64,000 nt of DNA. Source: Epichloe hybrida (Eukaryota; Ascomycota; Sordariomycetes; Hypocreales; Clavicipitaceae). The stretch is taken from the NCBI GenBank assembly GCA_019022495.1, contig JAFEKR010000019.1:434001-498000 (forward strand). The letters run 5' to 3'. Numbering within the stretch: the first letter of the stretch is position 1; every line of letters begins with the position of its first letter. Shown here piece by piece: positions 10,680 to 22,945 of the stretch. Position numbers and translations under genes: made by a program. Below the pieces are notes generated by a model, which was not told where the DNA came from, ran no database searches, and saw only the letters and a list, made by a program, of their open reading frames with translations.

Positions 10680-12314
10680 TTGGGCGCCGCAGTAATGTCT
10701 TGTTCAGTCGCAACAACAGCGCGCCGCTTGCACAAATCACTCCCTTCGCTGCCCTCCGCTCGGCTCATCGGCACCGCATCATCGTCACCTCATCACCATC
10801 ACCATCACCATCACCATCACCACCACCACCACTATGGCCGTGACCGTGGCCGTGGCATGCATTCATCTGGGCCCTCGCGCTCAGGGGCGGCGTCCAACCC
10901 AGCCATGGCCTTTCCATGCGTAGATGCCCTCGAAAACCGGTCCGCCACTCTCTCGCAAGCCCGTTCAAGGTCGGGCCCCGAGCCCTCATACACATCTGGT
11001 GCCACGGAGTCCTTCCATTGCAGAGACCCCCTCCTGCTCGACTGGGGCGGCATCCTGCCGGAATTCACCGTCGCCTACGAAACCTGGGGGAAGCTGAACA
11101 GCGACAAGAGCAATGCGATTCTCCTGCACACGGGCCTGTCGGCGTCTTCGCACGCGCATTCCACAGAGGCGAACCCCCAGCCCGGATGGTGGGAGAAGTT
11201 CATCGGGCCCGGCGCGCCGCTCGACACGGACAAGTACCACGTCATCTGCACCAACGTCATAGGCGGATGCCACGGGTCCACGGGGCCGAGCAGCACGGAT
11301 CCGGGGAACGGGGAGCGCTACGCGACGAGGTTCCCCGTCGTGACGCTGCAGGACATGGTGCGCGCGCAGTTCCGGCTGCTGCACCACCTGGGCGTCGAGA
11401 AGCTGCACGCCAGCGTGGGGAGCTCCATGGGCGGCATGCAGTCCCTCGCGGCCGGCGTCATGTTCCCGTCGAGGGTCCGGCGCGTCGTCAGCGTCTCGGG
11501 GTGCGCCAGGTCCCATCCCTACAGCATCGCCATGCGCCACACGCAGCGGCAGGTGCTCATGATGGACCCCAACTGGAACAGGGGCTTCTACTACGACGGC
11601 GGCGTCCCGCCGCACGCGGGCATGAAGCTGGCCCGCGAGATCGCCACCGTCACGTACCGCTCCGGGCCCGAGTGGGAGCAGCGCTTCGGCCGCCGGAGGG
11701 CCGACCCCGCCAAGCCGCCCGCGCTGTGCCCCGACTTCCTCGTCGAGACATATCTCGACCACGCGGGCGAGAAGTGGTGCCTCAACCACGACCCCAACTC
11801 GCTCCTGTACGTCAGCAAGGCCATGGACCTGTTTGATCTGGGGCGGGAGAACCAGCTCGCCACTTTGTCGCGCCGATCCGCGCGCGAGCAGGACCTGGCC
11901 TCGGCCTCCTCGGCCTCCTCGGCCTCCTCGACAACAGCAGCGGCAGCAGCGGCAGCAGCAGCAAGCGCGGGGTGCGGCCTCACATTGCCGCAGACGCCGT
12001 ACGAGGAGCAGCCCAACCCGCAGGTTGACGAACCGCAGCCGGATCCCACCGTCGAGGCCAGCTCGCGCCCCCCCGAGGATCTGGTCCAGGGCCTGGCCGC
12101 GCTGAGAGACACGCCCACGCTGGTCATGGGCGTGGCGAGCGATATCCTGCTCCCCGCCCGGCAGCAGAGGGAGATTGCCGAGGCCCTGCGCCTCGCGGGG
12201 AACCGGGGCGTCACGCACGTGGAGCTGAGCGAGGAGATGAGCCTGTTTGGACACGATACCTTCCTGTTGGATCTGAAGCACATTGGTGGCAATATCAAGA
12301 TGTTTCTGGACTAG
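10680..12314 (+). CDS. MetX-family O-acetyltransferase, probably mitochondrial L-serine O-acetyltransferase (CysA/Cys2 type)
   Basis: An alpha/beta-hydrolase-fold enzyme that moves an acetyl group from acetyl-CoA to serine or homoserine for sulfur amino acid synthesis. It is a single exon of 544 residues; an in-frame ATG a few codons in (10695) is an equally likely start. The core begins at about residue 115 with [19 protein letters not shown]. Visible catalytic features are the nucleophile elbow VGSSMGGM (Ser), the acidic residue in VASDILLP and the His in FGHDTFL. The sequence is closer to the fungal serine acetyltransferases I know (CysA, S. pombe Cys2) than to Met2/MetE, which lack the [10 protein letters not shown] segment; this substrate call is inference. 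The basic, acid-poor N-terminus fits a mitochondrial presequence but contains 14 His in a row. A low-complexity Ser/Ala insert (about residues 402-425) interrupts the lid-to-C-terminus region. Confidence 0.85.
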   Translation: MGAAVMSCSVATTARRLHKSLPSLPSARLIGTASSSPHHHHHHHHHHHHHHYGRDRGRGMHSSGPSRSGAASNPAMAFPCVDALENRSATLSQARSRSGPEPSYTSGATESFHCRDPLLLDWGGILPEFTVAYETWGKLNSDKSNAILLHTGLSASSHAHSTEANPQPGWWEKFIGPGAPLDTDKYHVICTNVIGGCHGSTGPSSTDPGNGERYATRFPVVTLQDMVRAQFRLLHHLGVEKLHASVGSSMGGMQSLAAGVMFPSRVRRVVSVSGCARSHPYSIAMRHTQRQVLMMDPNWNRGFYYDGGVPPHAGMKLAREIATVTYRSGPEWEQRFGRRRADPAKPPALCPDFLVETYLDHAGEKWCLNHDPNSLLYVSKAMDLFDLGRENQLATLSRRSAREQDLASASSASSASSTTAAAAAAAAASAGCGLTLPQTPYEEQPNPQVDEPQPDPTVEASSRPPEDLVQGLAALRDTPTLVMGVASDILLPARQQREIAEALRLAGNRGVTHVELSEEMSLFGHDTFLLDLKHIGGNIKMFLD

Positions 12315-13100
12315 AAAGGGGGGGCGGATATTCACTTGCATACGGGCCTTTATTACGGGCCTTTGATGGTATCGTGCGTTGGGCACGTGACTTCCCCTAG
12401 CAGGATGATGAAGGAATAGAAAGGATTGGATTGAAGCTATCCTCTACCATATAAATAGGAGGATGGAAGCTCCTCTTTTATAGAGAAAGCAGTTATGGTA
12501 GAAATCGTACGCTTCTGATTGTGATTTATCGCGTTTAGCGACGTGCATCTTTAGCTTCCCTGATACGGTCGTGAGCGCATATCATTCGTCATAGACGCTG
12601 CATTCGCCATCGGGCAACACGTGGGGGCCCCCAATCCTCCTCGCTTTCTTTGACTACGCCGACAACTCACTGTCTGTGGTGGTCGACTAACAAAGCTGTC
12701 ACACCCCCCCCTCTCACCATCGATCCCCTTTCTACAGATCGAATGTTGGGCCAGTTGCTAGTCCTGGTGGGATAGATACATGGCTGAGCTTGAGCTCCTG
12801 CGCCTGCGGAGAGTGCGCAAAATTTGACGCAGACGAAATAAATATTCAAGGATACTGAGAGGATACTGAGCTCGGTCTGTCTGTCATGTAGCAAGGTCTA
12901 TTCGACATCTAAATGAACAAAGCACAATGTCTTCTATCAAAACTTTTACAGGGCATGTTGAAATCCCCAATGTTGCCGGCGCTTTCAAGGCACGGCCGAG
13001 TTGATCAAGCATTCTTTTTTTTTTTCGATTTGTTCTGCAATACAATACCCCTTTTCCAATGATGACGCTGAAGTTTCCGTCATGAGTTTTGACCGCAAGC
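12315..13100. other. Convergent intergenic gap
   Basis: About 785 bp between two gene 3' ends. A TATAAATAGGAGG stretch near 12449-12462 and a T run near 13015-13025 are visible. I see no supported gene. Confidence 0.5.
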
Positions 13101-16100
13101 TTATAACCAAGTTTTGAAGACCTTGATGTATATCACTTTGACGAGCTGGACCTCCACGCAGTACAGGACCAGCTCCGCGATCAGGAACCCGACGTACGTT
13201 GGAGCGGGCCGGGCTAAGCTCAGAGCGCGCTGAATAGGAGGGATCCAGGTGATGACGAAGCCAATTACCATGATGGCCCCGGTCGACAGCGAAAGAGGCA
13301 TGGCGGCGCGACTTTGCACAAATGGCAACTTGGCTGTACGCAGGAGGTGGACAATGAGGGTCTGGGTGAGAAGACTGGTTGGTTGGGCATCGTTAGTAAG
13401 TATTGGAGGAGGAATGGGCAGATGGGAGGACACTCACCCCTGTAGGAACCAATGGGTCTGAAACAATCTCACAGCCTCTTCGTTGTCGATTGTTCGAACG
13501 CCGTAGAAGAACCAGCCCAGGGCGAAGGTGAGGATGTCAATTACCGAGCTGGTGGGCCCAAGCACAATGACAAAACGAAGAAGATCTGGTCATCAAGTTA
13601 GTACAAGACGCATTGACAGAGATGATGGGATTCCCTCAAACAAACCCCAAGTCTTCCAGCTCTTCGGAGTCTTCAGGTACTCTGGATCGACTCGGTCCCA
13701 GGGAATGGCAATCTGACTGATGTCGTACAGCAAGTTCTGTGCCAGAAGTTGTATCCCCAGCATCTATTCATCGCCTCGTTAGCGCCACGTGAGATTCTTC
13801 TCCTTCAAGGGCAGAGCCTACATACCGGAGTGAATGGGAGCCAAGCCGAGGCCGCAAGCATACTGAAAACATTGCCAAAGTTGGAGGATGCCACCATCTT
13901 GATGTATTTGATCGTGTTGCCGTGGGTAAGCCGCCCAGTTGTCACACTGGTGACCATGATATCCAGGCCCTTCTCCGTGAGCACGATATCGGCGCAGTCT
14001 TTTGCAACACTTGCGCCAGAGTCCACCGAGATGCCCACGTCCGCTTTACGCAGCGCAATGCAGTCATTGATGCCATCGCCGAGCATGCCAACACAGTGGC
14101 CGGACTTTCGAAGACTGCCAATGACCAGGGCCTTCTGACTGGGAGTTAGCTTGGCAAATACCTTGCACGTCTTGACGACTGCGTCGAACTCGTCTGTGCC
14201 TTCAAGAAGAGCCAGCTCAGGTCCAGTGATGGCCTGCATATCATCATTCTCTGCGAAATCATCGCGGCTGATGAGATCAAGACGCTGGCACACGTTGACG
14301 GTCACGGGTAGCGTATCTCCGGTGAGAACCTTGACTTCTACGCCGAGGTCCTTCAGCTGCGCAATCGATTCAGCAGCATCATCTTTCGGTGGGTCAATAA
14401 AGCTGAGCATTCCCTCCAGAACCATTGCCGATTCCAATTCGTGCAGCATGTCCTCGTCGTGCCTGTCGACGTCACCGACTTTCTTTTCGGCAACAAGTAG
14501 AACCCGGTACCCGTCTTTGTTGAGTTTGTTGGCCTGCTCGATGAGCATCTGTTTCTTCTGGAAGTCCAGAGGTAATGTGACACCACCTCGACGCACCGTC
14601 GAGCAAATGCGAAGAACTTCCTCGAAAGCGCCCTTGACAATGAGCAGGTTTGTGCGCGTTGCTCCTTTGACAATACAAGCAGATCTGCGGTGCTCAAAGT
14701 CGAAAGGGATGGCGGCAACTTTTTCATATTGTGCAGTATTAACGGGGCAACCATCAGCCATTCGATGTCCAAGAATCGCACCGTCGATGTTGTTGCCGTT
14801 CGAGCCCTGGACAGCGGCATCGACCGTAGCTAGCTTCAAGACATCGACATTGGTTTCACCGGTGTAGTCGAGGTAGTGGCAAAGAGTGATCTCATCCTTG
14901 GTCAACGTTCCGGTCTGTGCAGGTGTTTGTCAGTACTCGACTTTCGTGCTTTGGGTTCTCGACATCAACCTACCTTGTCGCTACATAGAACTGTCATGGC
15001 ACCAAGGTTCTGAACCGAGTCGAGTCGCTTGACGATGGCCTTCATCTTAGACATGACGTGAGCACCGCGGGCCAAGTTGGCATTGACGATGGCGGGAAGC
15101 ATCTCAGGAACCAGTCCGACCGCGACACTGATGCTGTACGTTGCGGCACCCTGCCAGTCCTTGGTAGTGTATCCAGAGATTCCTAGTACCTATATTGCCA
15201 TCAGCATAAGCAAGCTTTGCCAATCTTCACAAGAGAAGGGGCTAGAGAACTTACCAATGGGACCATGGTGAGCATAAAGCCAATGAGCATGTAGCTGACG
15301 TGTTGAATGCCCAGCTGGAAGGAATTGGGCTCCCGTCGCTTTTTAAGTTCCTTGGCCATGGTCGCAATGAGAACATCTAGTTCAAAAAGATAAGTATCTG
15401 TAGAGCGGAATCTAGGGGAATTCATGATGGTGCCGTCAGCATACCAGCTCCGGTTCGAAGAACCAATGCAACTCCATTGCCCGATATAACGCTAGTTCCC
15501 ATAAAGGCAATGTTACTCAAATCAAACAATGATGTTCCTTTCTCGCCAGAGATATTCCCTGTCTTGGACACGGGGTCACTCTCTCCCGTCCAAGTTGACT
15601 GGCTGACACGAAGGAAATTTGATTCGAGTATGAGGCAATCAGCTGGCATGACAGACCCAGGAGAAAGAAGAACAATGTCTCCAGGTACTAAATCCGCTTC
15701 GGCGATAGTCTTGCGAGTTGATTCGCTCGGTGTAGGAAGCTTTTGATCGACAATCATGTTGCATTGGCGGCGGACCTCGAGGTTGGATGAAACAGATGCT
15801 TGCAACTTAAAAACAGCCACACTGCTGCGATATTCTTGCCAGAAGCGAACCAAGACAGAAATGACGACCATGACGACTAGGACAGCGAAGCCTTTCTGAA
15901 GATTTGCGACTCTGGTTAGTGAATGTTCCATTTTTGGTCGTGCCTGATTCGTTTAACTTACCCAAGAACCAGGAGGGATGGCAGCATTTAGCACGGCCAG
16001 AACAATCAACAGGATATTGAATGGGTTCGGGATGGCCTTGAGGAGAGTGATGATCCAAGAAGGCGCATGATGAGTTGGGAGAACATTTGGCCCTTTGATG

Positions 16101-16345
16101 TATCGTCGAGCATCAGCCTCCTCGTCGGTCAGTCCATCCCGATGAGTCTGTAGATGATCGAATACCATATCCGGCTCCATTCCTGCAAATGCGGAAAGAA
16201 CAGCCTCAGCAGAGGTGTCTCGGGCATGCGAGGGGAGCTTCCGCCATGAACAACTATTGGCGGGCCATGAAGAAGCTCGTTTGAGTCCGAGGCGTGAGGT
16301 CAATCGACCTATCATACCTGGAGAGCTAGTCGCGTGGGAGAGCAT
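13101..16345 (-). CDS. P-type ATPase, magnesium-translocating (MgtA-like, P3B)
   Basis: A membrane cation pump of the bacterial MgtA type, a family also scattered in fungi. Eight exons join in phase: 16345-15962, 15895-15445, 15376-15255, 15189-14974, 14914-13826, 13763-13646, 13585-13438 and 13374-13101, giving 933 residues (MgtA is about 900). Motifs in order: actuator TGES (in STWTGESDPVSK), GLVPEMLP in the fourth membrane segment (MgtA-like PEMLP), the phosphorylation site SDKTGTLT split by an intron between DK and TG, KGAFEE in the nucleotide domain, TGD and GDGIND. The hinge reads GDGINDC where most relatives have Ala. Six more hydrophobic segments follow up to the C-terminus. Magnesium as substrate is inferred from the PEMLP context; the plasma-membrane location is likely but not shown. 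Confidence 0.9.
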
Positions 16346-18640
16346 CTTGAGGATTGTCCTACTAGGAAGTAAGAAGTCTTCATGCCAGAGTAAACGTCTA
16401 TCTGGGGCAAAGGTTTTTGGCGTATAAGAAGGAAAATGTGATCAGAATATGACTGGTGACGATATGAATGGTCCGAGATGAATGCTATGGCGGCTTGAAG
16501 CGCGATGATTGTAGCTGGAATGCTGCAGTCGCCGCCACGACTGCTTGATCTCTATTCGTAATATCCTCCAGCGTTGCGATCTAACAGCTCAAGTAGATGA
16601 GCTGCTTGAACACGGTTCTCAGTTGTAGAGAGAAAGAAGAAGATGAAAAGTTGTTGACTGAAATGTAGAATTTGGAAACAATGTCGCGTGGAGTGATGCA
16701 GGACGCGAGTCTATCAAATATGAAGCGTAGTCGCATGCATATAAGGCTCCAAGATAAGCTTTTAAGGTATGGGATAGCTAAGCAAAGGAGAGTAGTAGAA
16801 GAATTAGCATGTGGGACCCCGTTTTTTTTTTTTTTTTTTTTTTTTTGCCCCTGTCGAATCGAGCTGAGAGTTTGACGAGAGAGCTTGATGGCCCCTTTTG
16901 GGCAAGACTGTGGGGGCGCGAAAAGTGCCAAGCACAGCCTCGCTCTTTCCTCCCCAGAAAAAAAGAATTCCAGTTCACCGAAGATGAAGAGGCTCTCGTT
17001 CCACCCGAAGGCAGCCGAGCGTCGAACAGGCACAATCAACGACAATGAGACCAATTGGCAAGGAGAAGCCCCCTCAACAAGCTGGACTTTGGCGGCCCAA
17101 CGCCCAGGACAGGGCTCGACACACACGATGTGCGACTTGATGCTGGACGGTAAGCATCGCCGTGCGACCTCGCTACACTGTAATGGTCTCCTCCTGACAT
17201 TGTGCTGACATTGTGCTGACATTTTGTGTGATGCAAACGCGACAACGTACGGAGCATATTGGCCCCATCTGATGTCGACTTCATTCAGAGTGTCATGAGT
17301 TGTAATCGGTGTACATTTTCCTCCTTCGTGTACGCAATGAAGCTCATGTCCTGTCTGGCGGCCATGAATGAGCCATGCGGCATGCCAAACGCATGATAGC
17401 AGCCACATCAGGAACTCTTCCCGTCGTAGGAGGGCCGTGGGGGCCTTTGTGGAACCCAAGATTTCTGTGATTATTGTTGCCTCCAGTGGACAATGAAGGG
17501 CAACAATTTTACGGATTATTATGTACGGAGTACAACCGCTTACTGTGGCACTGACTCCAAGTCCAGACCGACCGTGAGCCCATCTGCCGGCCTCGTGCCC
17601 ACCTCCCTGGAGCATGCAGCAGAGGATTATTGATGGATTGTGACCCTGGTCCTTATCTTCGCAAGGGTCCGATTGCTGTTGCCTAACACTGAAACCACTA
17701 CTCAGCCTGGGCCCAGCCATTTTGATGGCGAGGCGGTTTTTTTTTTTTTCAAGTCTTCACGATATTGTTGCTGAACGTTGCACCCACGCGCTAGCCAAGC
17801 CCCTCAATTCTCGGACAACAACAAGTCTTGTTATTTCAATCAGTATTGATTGTTTCGCGAGCGGTCTGACAGGATGGGTGGCCGATCGCGGTCGCCGACG
17901 GGTGCCGGGTAAATTATTCCATCTACTTATCAATGTGTATCATCAATTGACCTTGAAGCCAAGGGTTGGTCTATTTTGACTGCCTGTATTACCATTGTGC
18001 AATACATAGTGCCGTGTCACGATGGATGCTTCCAGACACTTCTTACGGAACATTCCTTGTCTGTAGCTTCGCTCCTTCCGCTTTACATAGAAGATGCGCA
18101 ACCCTGAAATGTCTAAGGCTACTGTCCTGGCCTGATCCCCATCTGCGACCTCGACAAGTTCAGTTGAGCTGAACTCCTGTGTGGAAATGATAAAAACTGT
18201 CACCAGCTGTTGACATGGCATGTCAATATTATCCAAGTTTGGACGCGGGTGTGTCCACCAGCTCTGGTAAGCTGAGTTGGATAAGAAACTCCCACTAGCG
18301 AGCCGAAAAAAAGAAAAAAAAAGTCGAAAGTGGTGGGAACACAAGCATGACTATTATTAGGATTGGAAACTCATGGCGACAATGAAGTGAAAAGAATGAG
18401 ACGAATGAGACGAATCATCATTGAACGAAGTACATAACGGACTACTGCCCCAGGGTAGGCAAGGTATGGCTTAGGGACTTGATGCCCTGCCTGACGTCAC
18501 TTGTCCAAGAATCTGGACCGAACACGCGTAATCTGCATCATCTCAGATCTGTCATCTGCCATGGCTCCATCTCCCCGCTCTCAAAGCTCATATTGGCATG
18601 ACAGCAATTGACAGATCCCAACTCTTCTCCATCCCAGCAT
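16346..18640. other. Long intergenic region with one unexplained open frame
   Basis: About 2.3 kb without a recognised gene. It contains a T run of about 25 at 16822-16846, short tandem ACATTGTGCTG copies near 17199-17222, and a TACGGAGTACAA motif near 17523. A minus-strand frame stays open from 17720 to 16581 (379 codons, starts with ATG) but has no family features and includes a Lys run coming from the T tract; see findings. Confidence 0.5.
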
Positions 18641-19938
18641 ATGATACAACATCTCGTGTTGTGCATTTTGCTTAGCTTCGTCATGGCGCACATCACATCC
18701 AACCTGCTGCTGCATCGCTTCAGGCAGATGAATTTGTCCAGGCCCCCGCAGCTGCCCGATCCTCGGCCATCCGATAAAACAGACGCAGAAGATGGATTCT
18801 ATCGCCCGACGCCGATCGACATCGCTGTCGTCCAAATCATGCTTACCAGATCTATGAAACTGCCCCCTGAGTTGGTGGATTCAATATTTGACTTGGCGGA
18901 ATACTGGGCGCACTCCATAAATGTAATTGATTACCAAGCAGAGCAACAAGGTCACTTACGCATCCCCGGGCGGTCCGCGTCGGAAGACGAGTTTCTGGTA
19001 AGTACCCGTTCTTCGTGAATGAACATGGAGTTTCTAGTCAAGCTGACTGACATCTTTCTTTTTGTGGCATGTGACGTGACAGCTTCGATCTTATCCTCTG
19101 GGCTTGACGGGCATCGAAGGACAAAACTCATTATCCAAGGAACTGGCCTACGACACACGCGGCGCAAAGCCTCTTCCGCGAAAAACCGATTGCGATCCTT
19201 CCTACTTTGCCAAACTGGCCAAGTATCCAACACCTCGTCTTTTAAGTCCGGCCCGCAAGATTGTCTTCAAAATTAAAAGCCACGACCAGGGCTGGGGCGG
19301 CCAACGAATCCAGAGGGGGACCTACCGGGGCTCTTGGACGTGGTTTGAAGCAGGGCTAGAGCGATTCGATTCCGAATTAACATGTCGGTTGATCCACTTG
19401 TCCCGATCTAAGTGACCCAACACCACTGACAAGTGATATCTTCTTAGGCAATGCACAGTGCACTCTCGACGCACGCCAGGACGAGAAGGAATCGAAAACA
19501 CCCACGCTTCCTGTATGTGCTTTGCGGCCTCTGCAGCCAAAGATTGGCAAGAAACAGAGCAGGTCCGAGGAGAACAGTCGGAATGATACAGCCCGGGTTG
19601 ATTACGGTGGGTCTGACATCAAGGATGATGCCGAGGACGAGTACTCATACGTTCATCATTTACATTGGCAGCCTGAATGGCTGATCCAACGCAATAAAAC
19701 CGCAACTAGTGACTGGCAAGAGCACGCGGTTACCTGGTCATATTTGGACGACGTGAACCCGGATACCGATGCGGGCAAAGCACTTGATGACGAGGGACGA
19801 GGACGAGGAACAGGAGATGGTTCGTTTGTTCGGAATCTGCGCATGGGTGATGTGATTACGATATGGGGTAAAGCCAGGTTTCCTGGGTGGGTGAACCACA
19901 TTGAATATGTCAAGATTGAGGTGTATTGGGCGGTGTAG
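18641..19938 (+). CDS. Conserved fungal protein of unknown function
   Basis: Exons 18641-18997, 19083-19383 and 19448-19938 join in phase (85- and 64-bp introns) to give 382 residues. An internal Met at 18728 is an alternative start; the first 29 residues are hydrophobic. The first conserved block, MKLPPELVDSIFDLAEYWAHS, resembles an F-box-like start. The second exon has PARKIVFKIKSHDQGWGG followed by GSWTWFEAGLERFD, and the C-terminus ends RNLRMGDVITIWGKARFPGW...VKIEVYWAV. I know this block pattern from uncharacterised Pezizomycotina proteins, sometimes next to ankyrin-repeat proteins, but no function is established. The second intron donor (GTCGGT) is weak; it was chosen because it keeps frame and gives a conserved join. 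Confidence 0.7.
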
Positions 19939-20395
19939 AGTAACCAGATGTGACGGAGAGAAGGCGGGAATGCAGAGTCTGACCATGAGAGTAATAATGC
20001 ACATTGGCTTGTCCCGGTTTACACTTTCATACCTAGTAGGTATTTGAAGAGAGATCGGTCGCGATGGTTCATTTAACCAGGATCGAAGGATTGCCGTCGT
20101 TGAGTCTGACGAGGTTCCATGTTCCCTGTCTCCGAAGCCTCCATTTTCTTTTCCTGCTCGTGCTTGGAACCACGGCTTCTTCTTCTTGATCAAAGTGACC
20201 GCCCGACACACAGTGTATACGGCTAATAGTCCGTACTTCCGTACATAGACGAAGCCTGATTTCATGGTGGAAAAATGCTAATCCTTGCATCCAATTGCGA
20301 ATTGATCCTTCCAACCCCGCCCCGCACCGGATCTCATCAAAGGAAGCTTCTTATTATAGCAACACACCCTGGCAGGCCGCCAAAAGACGAACGCG
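19939..20395. other. Promoter region of the Zn2Cys6 regulator
   Basis: About 455 bp. A GTCCGTACTTCCGTAC motif at about 20231-20246 holds two TACGGA half-sites in direct order on the minus strand. No gene seen. Confidence 0.5.
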
Positions 20396-22456
20396 ATGAT
20401 GGAGCGGGAAGAGCCTACCGAGAATCCGCGAGATAACCAGGGGAATGCGGCTCCACTGCATACCAGAGAGAGAAGATGCCAAGTTTCGCCAGGAAGCAGC
20501 AGCAAGCCGCGGCAAAAGCGGTGGGCACCAAAAGTCACAACGGGGTGCAATACTTGTCGGTTCGTTTCAGACACCTTTGCTTGTTTCCCCATCTTTTCTC
20601 CCCGGTTCTTCCTCATCTTGGTCCGTGTGTTCGTGAGGATCTACACTGACATCGGCGCACAATGCCCAGAGTGCGGCGTATCAAATGTGATGAAGCAAAG
20701 CCGTGCTGCAAACAATGCATAACCCGTGGGCGATGGTGCGAGTATGCAGCTCCGCCACCCGCAAGGAACAACCCGATCATGGATGGAGGTCCGGTGAAGC
20801 TGAATTCGAGACGAGAGGCCGAGGACTGCACAGCACAGAGTCCACCTGATGTAGCACTATCTCCGCGGCATCTGGAAGTGGCCATTCAAGTCAAGAGAGA
20901 GTCGGAGAGTCCAGGCAGGACTGTCACCCCAGGCCCCAAGCCACCGGGTTGGGATGTTGTCGAAGGCCTAAGATACTGTTGGTCACGACTAATCCTTGAT
21001 TGAGATGGGTGTCCCGTGCTCATGGCTCTGATGATTGGAGCTGACATGCTTTAACAACAGTATTTCAGGTCATGGCTCCAGAACATCTTTCGAATTCTCT
21101 CGGAGCAAGCGACTACGATGACCAATTTGTTGGACCTCCCACCGTCATCATTGAGCACAGCTTCCTCATGATTGTCACTGCGTACCGCATCAAGAGCGCA
21201 TGTCGGGATCAGGATGTCTTGCCCGCTCCCGATCAACTCGTGTCCCTTCGTCACGTCTGGGCCAGATTTTATTACCACATGACGCATTCTCTCGAAAGGG
21301 TCAATCGCCTCATTGCGAGCCCCGAGCCAGCCATCGGTGTTTTCTATAGAATCATGGACATTTTGCATGTCGAGGTAAGCCAAGTCAGCTCAGCTCGTCT
21401 CTGCACAAAGACTTTCCAGTCCGGGAAAGAAGCACGAAACCTACTGACATCGAGTACAGTTGACTCTTCTAAGCCCGACCTGGCGGCCTCACATAGAAGG
21501 TTGCGCAACCCTTATCCATCTCTATGGTGGCGTGCTCAGAGTATTAGACCTGAGTATCGGCAAACCGTCGCCGATCCTAGCTATACAGCTCATCTTGATG
21601 TAATGTGGGCCCAACCCCTGCCATCAATTTGCTCCGAGTCGGCGCGCATTCATTGACAGACCTTTTTCGGTTCATAAGAATCGCCACCATGGCGAACACG
21701 ACTAGCCCGGCCGACGACCAGATTCACGGCTTCATGGACTGGTCCACGCCTGAGATATGCACAGTCTACACGACCACAATGTACTCTGAAATGCCATGTC
21801 CAACACACCTTTTTCTCGACATCATCCGAATCAATCGTCTCAGAACCCAAGCGACGGCTGGCGTGTCGTACAAGGACGTCATATGCTCGCATGCCCGTGA
21901 CATATTCGCCAGTATCGAGAGTTTTTCGCCCGAGAATTGGACCGAACCATATTCCGTCCCCGAGAAACCCGAGATGACTCTCGTGGCGAACATCTTCAAG
22001 ACTGCTGTTGCGCTATACGGAATTCTGTCCTTACCGCCACCGCCACCGCCACCGCGATCGCGATCGCTACCGCCGCCAACTTCAACAACGGGGGTGTCAG
22101 TTCCAGTCGTCTCTGACGGGGCATGGCCACAGCATCCCAAACCACCCACCATGTTGTCGTGTGAAAAGTCGAGGCTGGCCTTTCGACAAAAGCTCATGCG
22201 CGAGGTCTGTGAAGCCACGGAGAACAAGGCGATCAAAATATATCTCGCTTGGCCTCTGGCAGTGCTCGGTGCGGCGCTTTTCGACGGGTCTGCATCGGAC
22301 AGGACCACCGTTGAGCAATGTCTGCTGAAAATACGTGTGCCGCCCCAAACATATTGTGGTCCGACGACGAGTTTGACGAAGCTCAGGGCATTTTGGACGT
22401 CTGGCAAGAGGGGATGGGAGGATTGCTTCGACGAGCCGTGTTCTGTCTTGGCGTGA
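20396..22456 (+). CDS. Zn2Cys6 fungal transcription factor
   Basis: A nuclear DNA-binding regulator. Five exons (20396-20559, 20670-20977, 21061-21374, 21460-21599, 21679-22456) join in phase to 567 residues. The binuclear zinc cluster starts near residue 50: C-NT-C-RVRRIK-C, then five residues, C-KQ-C-ITRGRW-C. Its second half is encoded after the first intron, a common arrangement. The middle region (VMAPEHLSNSLG, IIEHSFLMIVTAYRIKSA) and the C-terminal block (FLDIIRINRLR...TAVALYGILSL) match the helical fungal-specific domain of this class. A Pro/Arg/Ser insert from CCACCG repeats lies near 22036-22080. The donors at 20978 and 21600 are the weakest calls. It is the first gene of a likely catabolic cluster and probably regulates its neighbours (inference). 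Confidence 0.85.
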
Positions 22457-22945
22457 GGGAGCAGCTATTTCCAAAGTTACTACGGAGTAGTCTTGAGAGA
22501 ATTCGTGAGTCTTTACGACGCATAAAAGAGCTGCAATGGATTCATACTACCGCAAAACACTACTTCATGCTGCTGCTGCTGCTGCTGCTGCTGTAAGATA
22601 CGTCGGAAACATGATGCTCAGGGCCCCGTGGCACCGAACAGACTTGTGATTAGACATGTCCCACGGTGTTATACACGATGCCATGGCAGCCGTGGCAAGA
22701 TAGATGGTGTGCAATGTGAAACCGAGTTTCGATTTCGAACCACGTCTCCCTGATTGATATGGCTCTCTCTTCGGGATTGCCATTCACACGTCTACGGGTT
22801 TTCAATCCGACATTATGCGTGCTGATTGTCGTACCCAATCCTGGAGCGTCTGGCACATCCGTACATGCACAAGGCGAGGCTCCCGCCGGCCGAACGACGG
22901 TGAGGATGACGATTTGGCCATCCCTCCCCCTCCCCTCCCCCTCCC
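22457..22945. other. Convergent spacer with CTG microsatellite
   Basis: About 490 bp between two 3' ends. It holds a (TGC)n run of about eight units at 22569-22593 and a CTACGGAGTAG palindrome near 22481-22491. No gene seen. Confidence 0.55.

Noticed and set aside
10986..12386. 466-codon minus-strand open frame antisense to the O-acetyltransferase
   Set aside because: It mirrors a GC-rich, codon-biased gene on the other strand; the translation has no domain, and the sense frame has clear catalytic motifs.
17943..18344. 133-codon minus-strand frame in the large gap
   Set aside because: No start context, no family resemblance, and stops appear in all neighbouring frames; not enough to call a gene.
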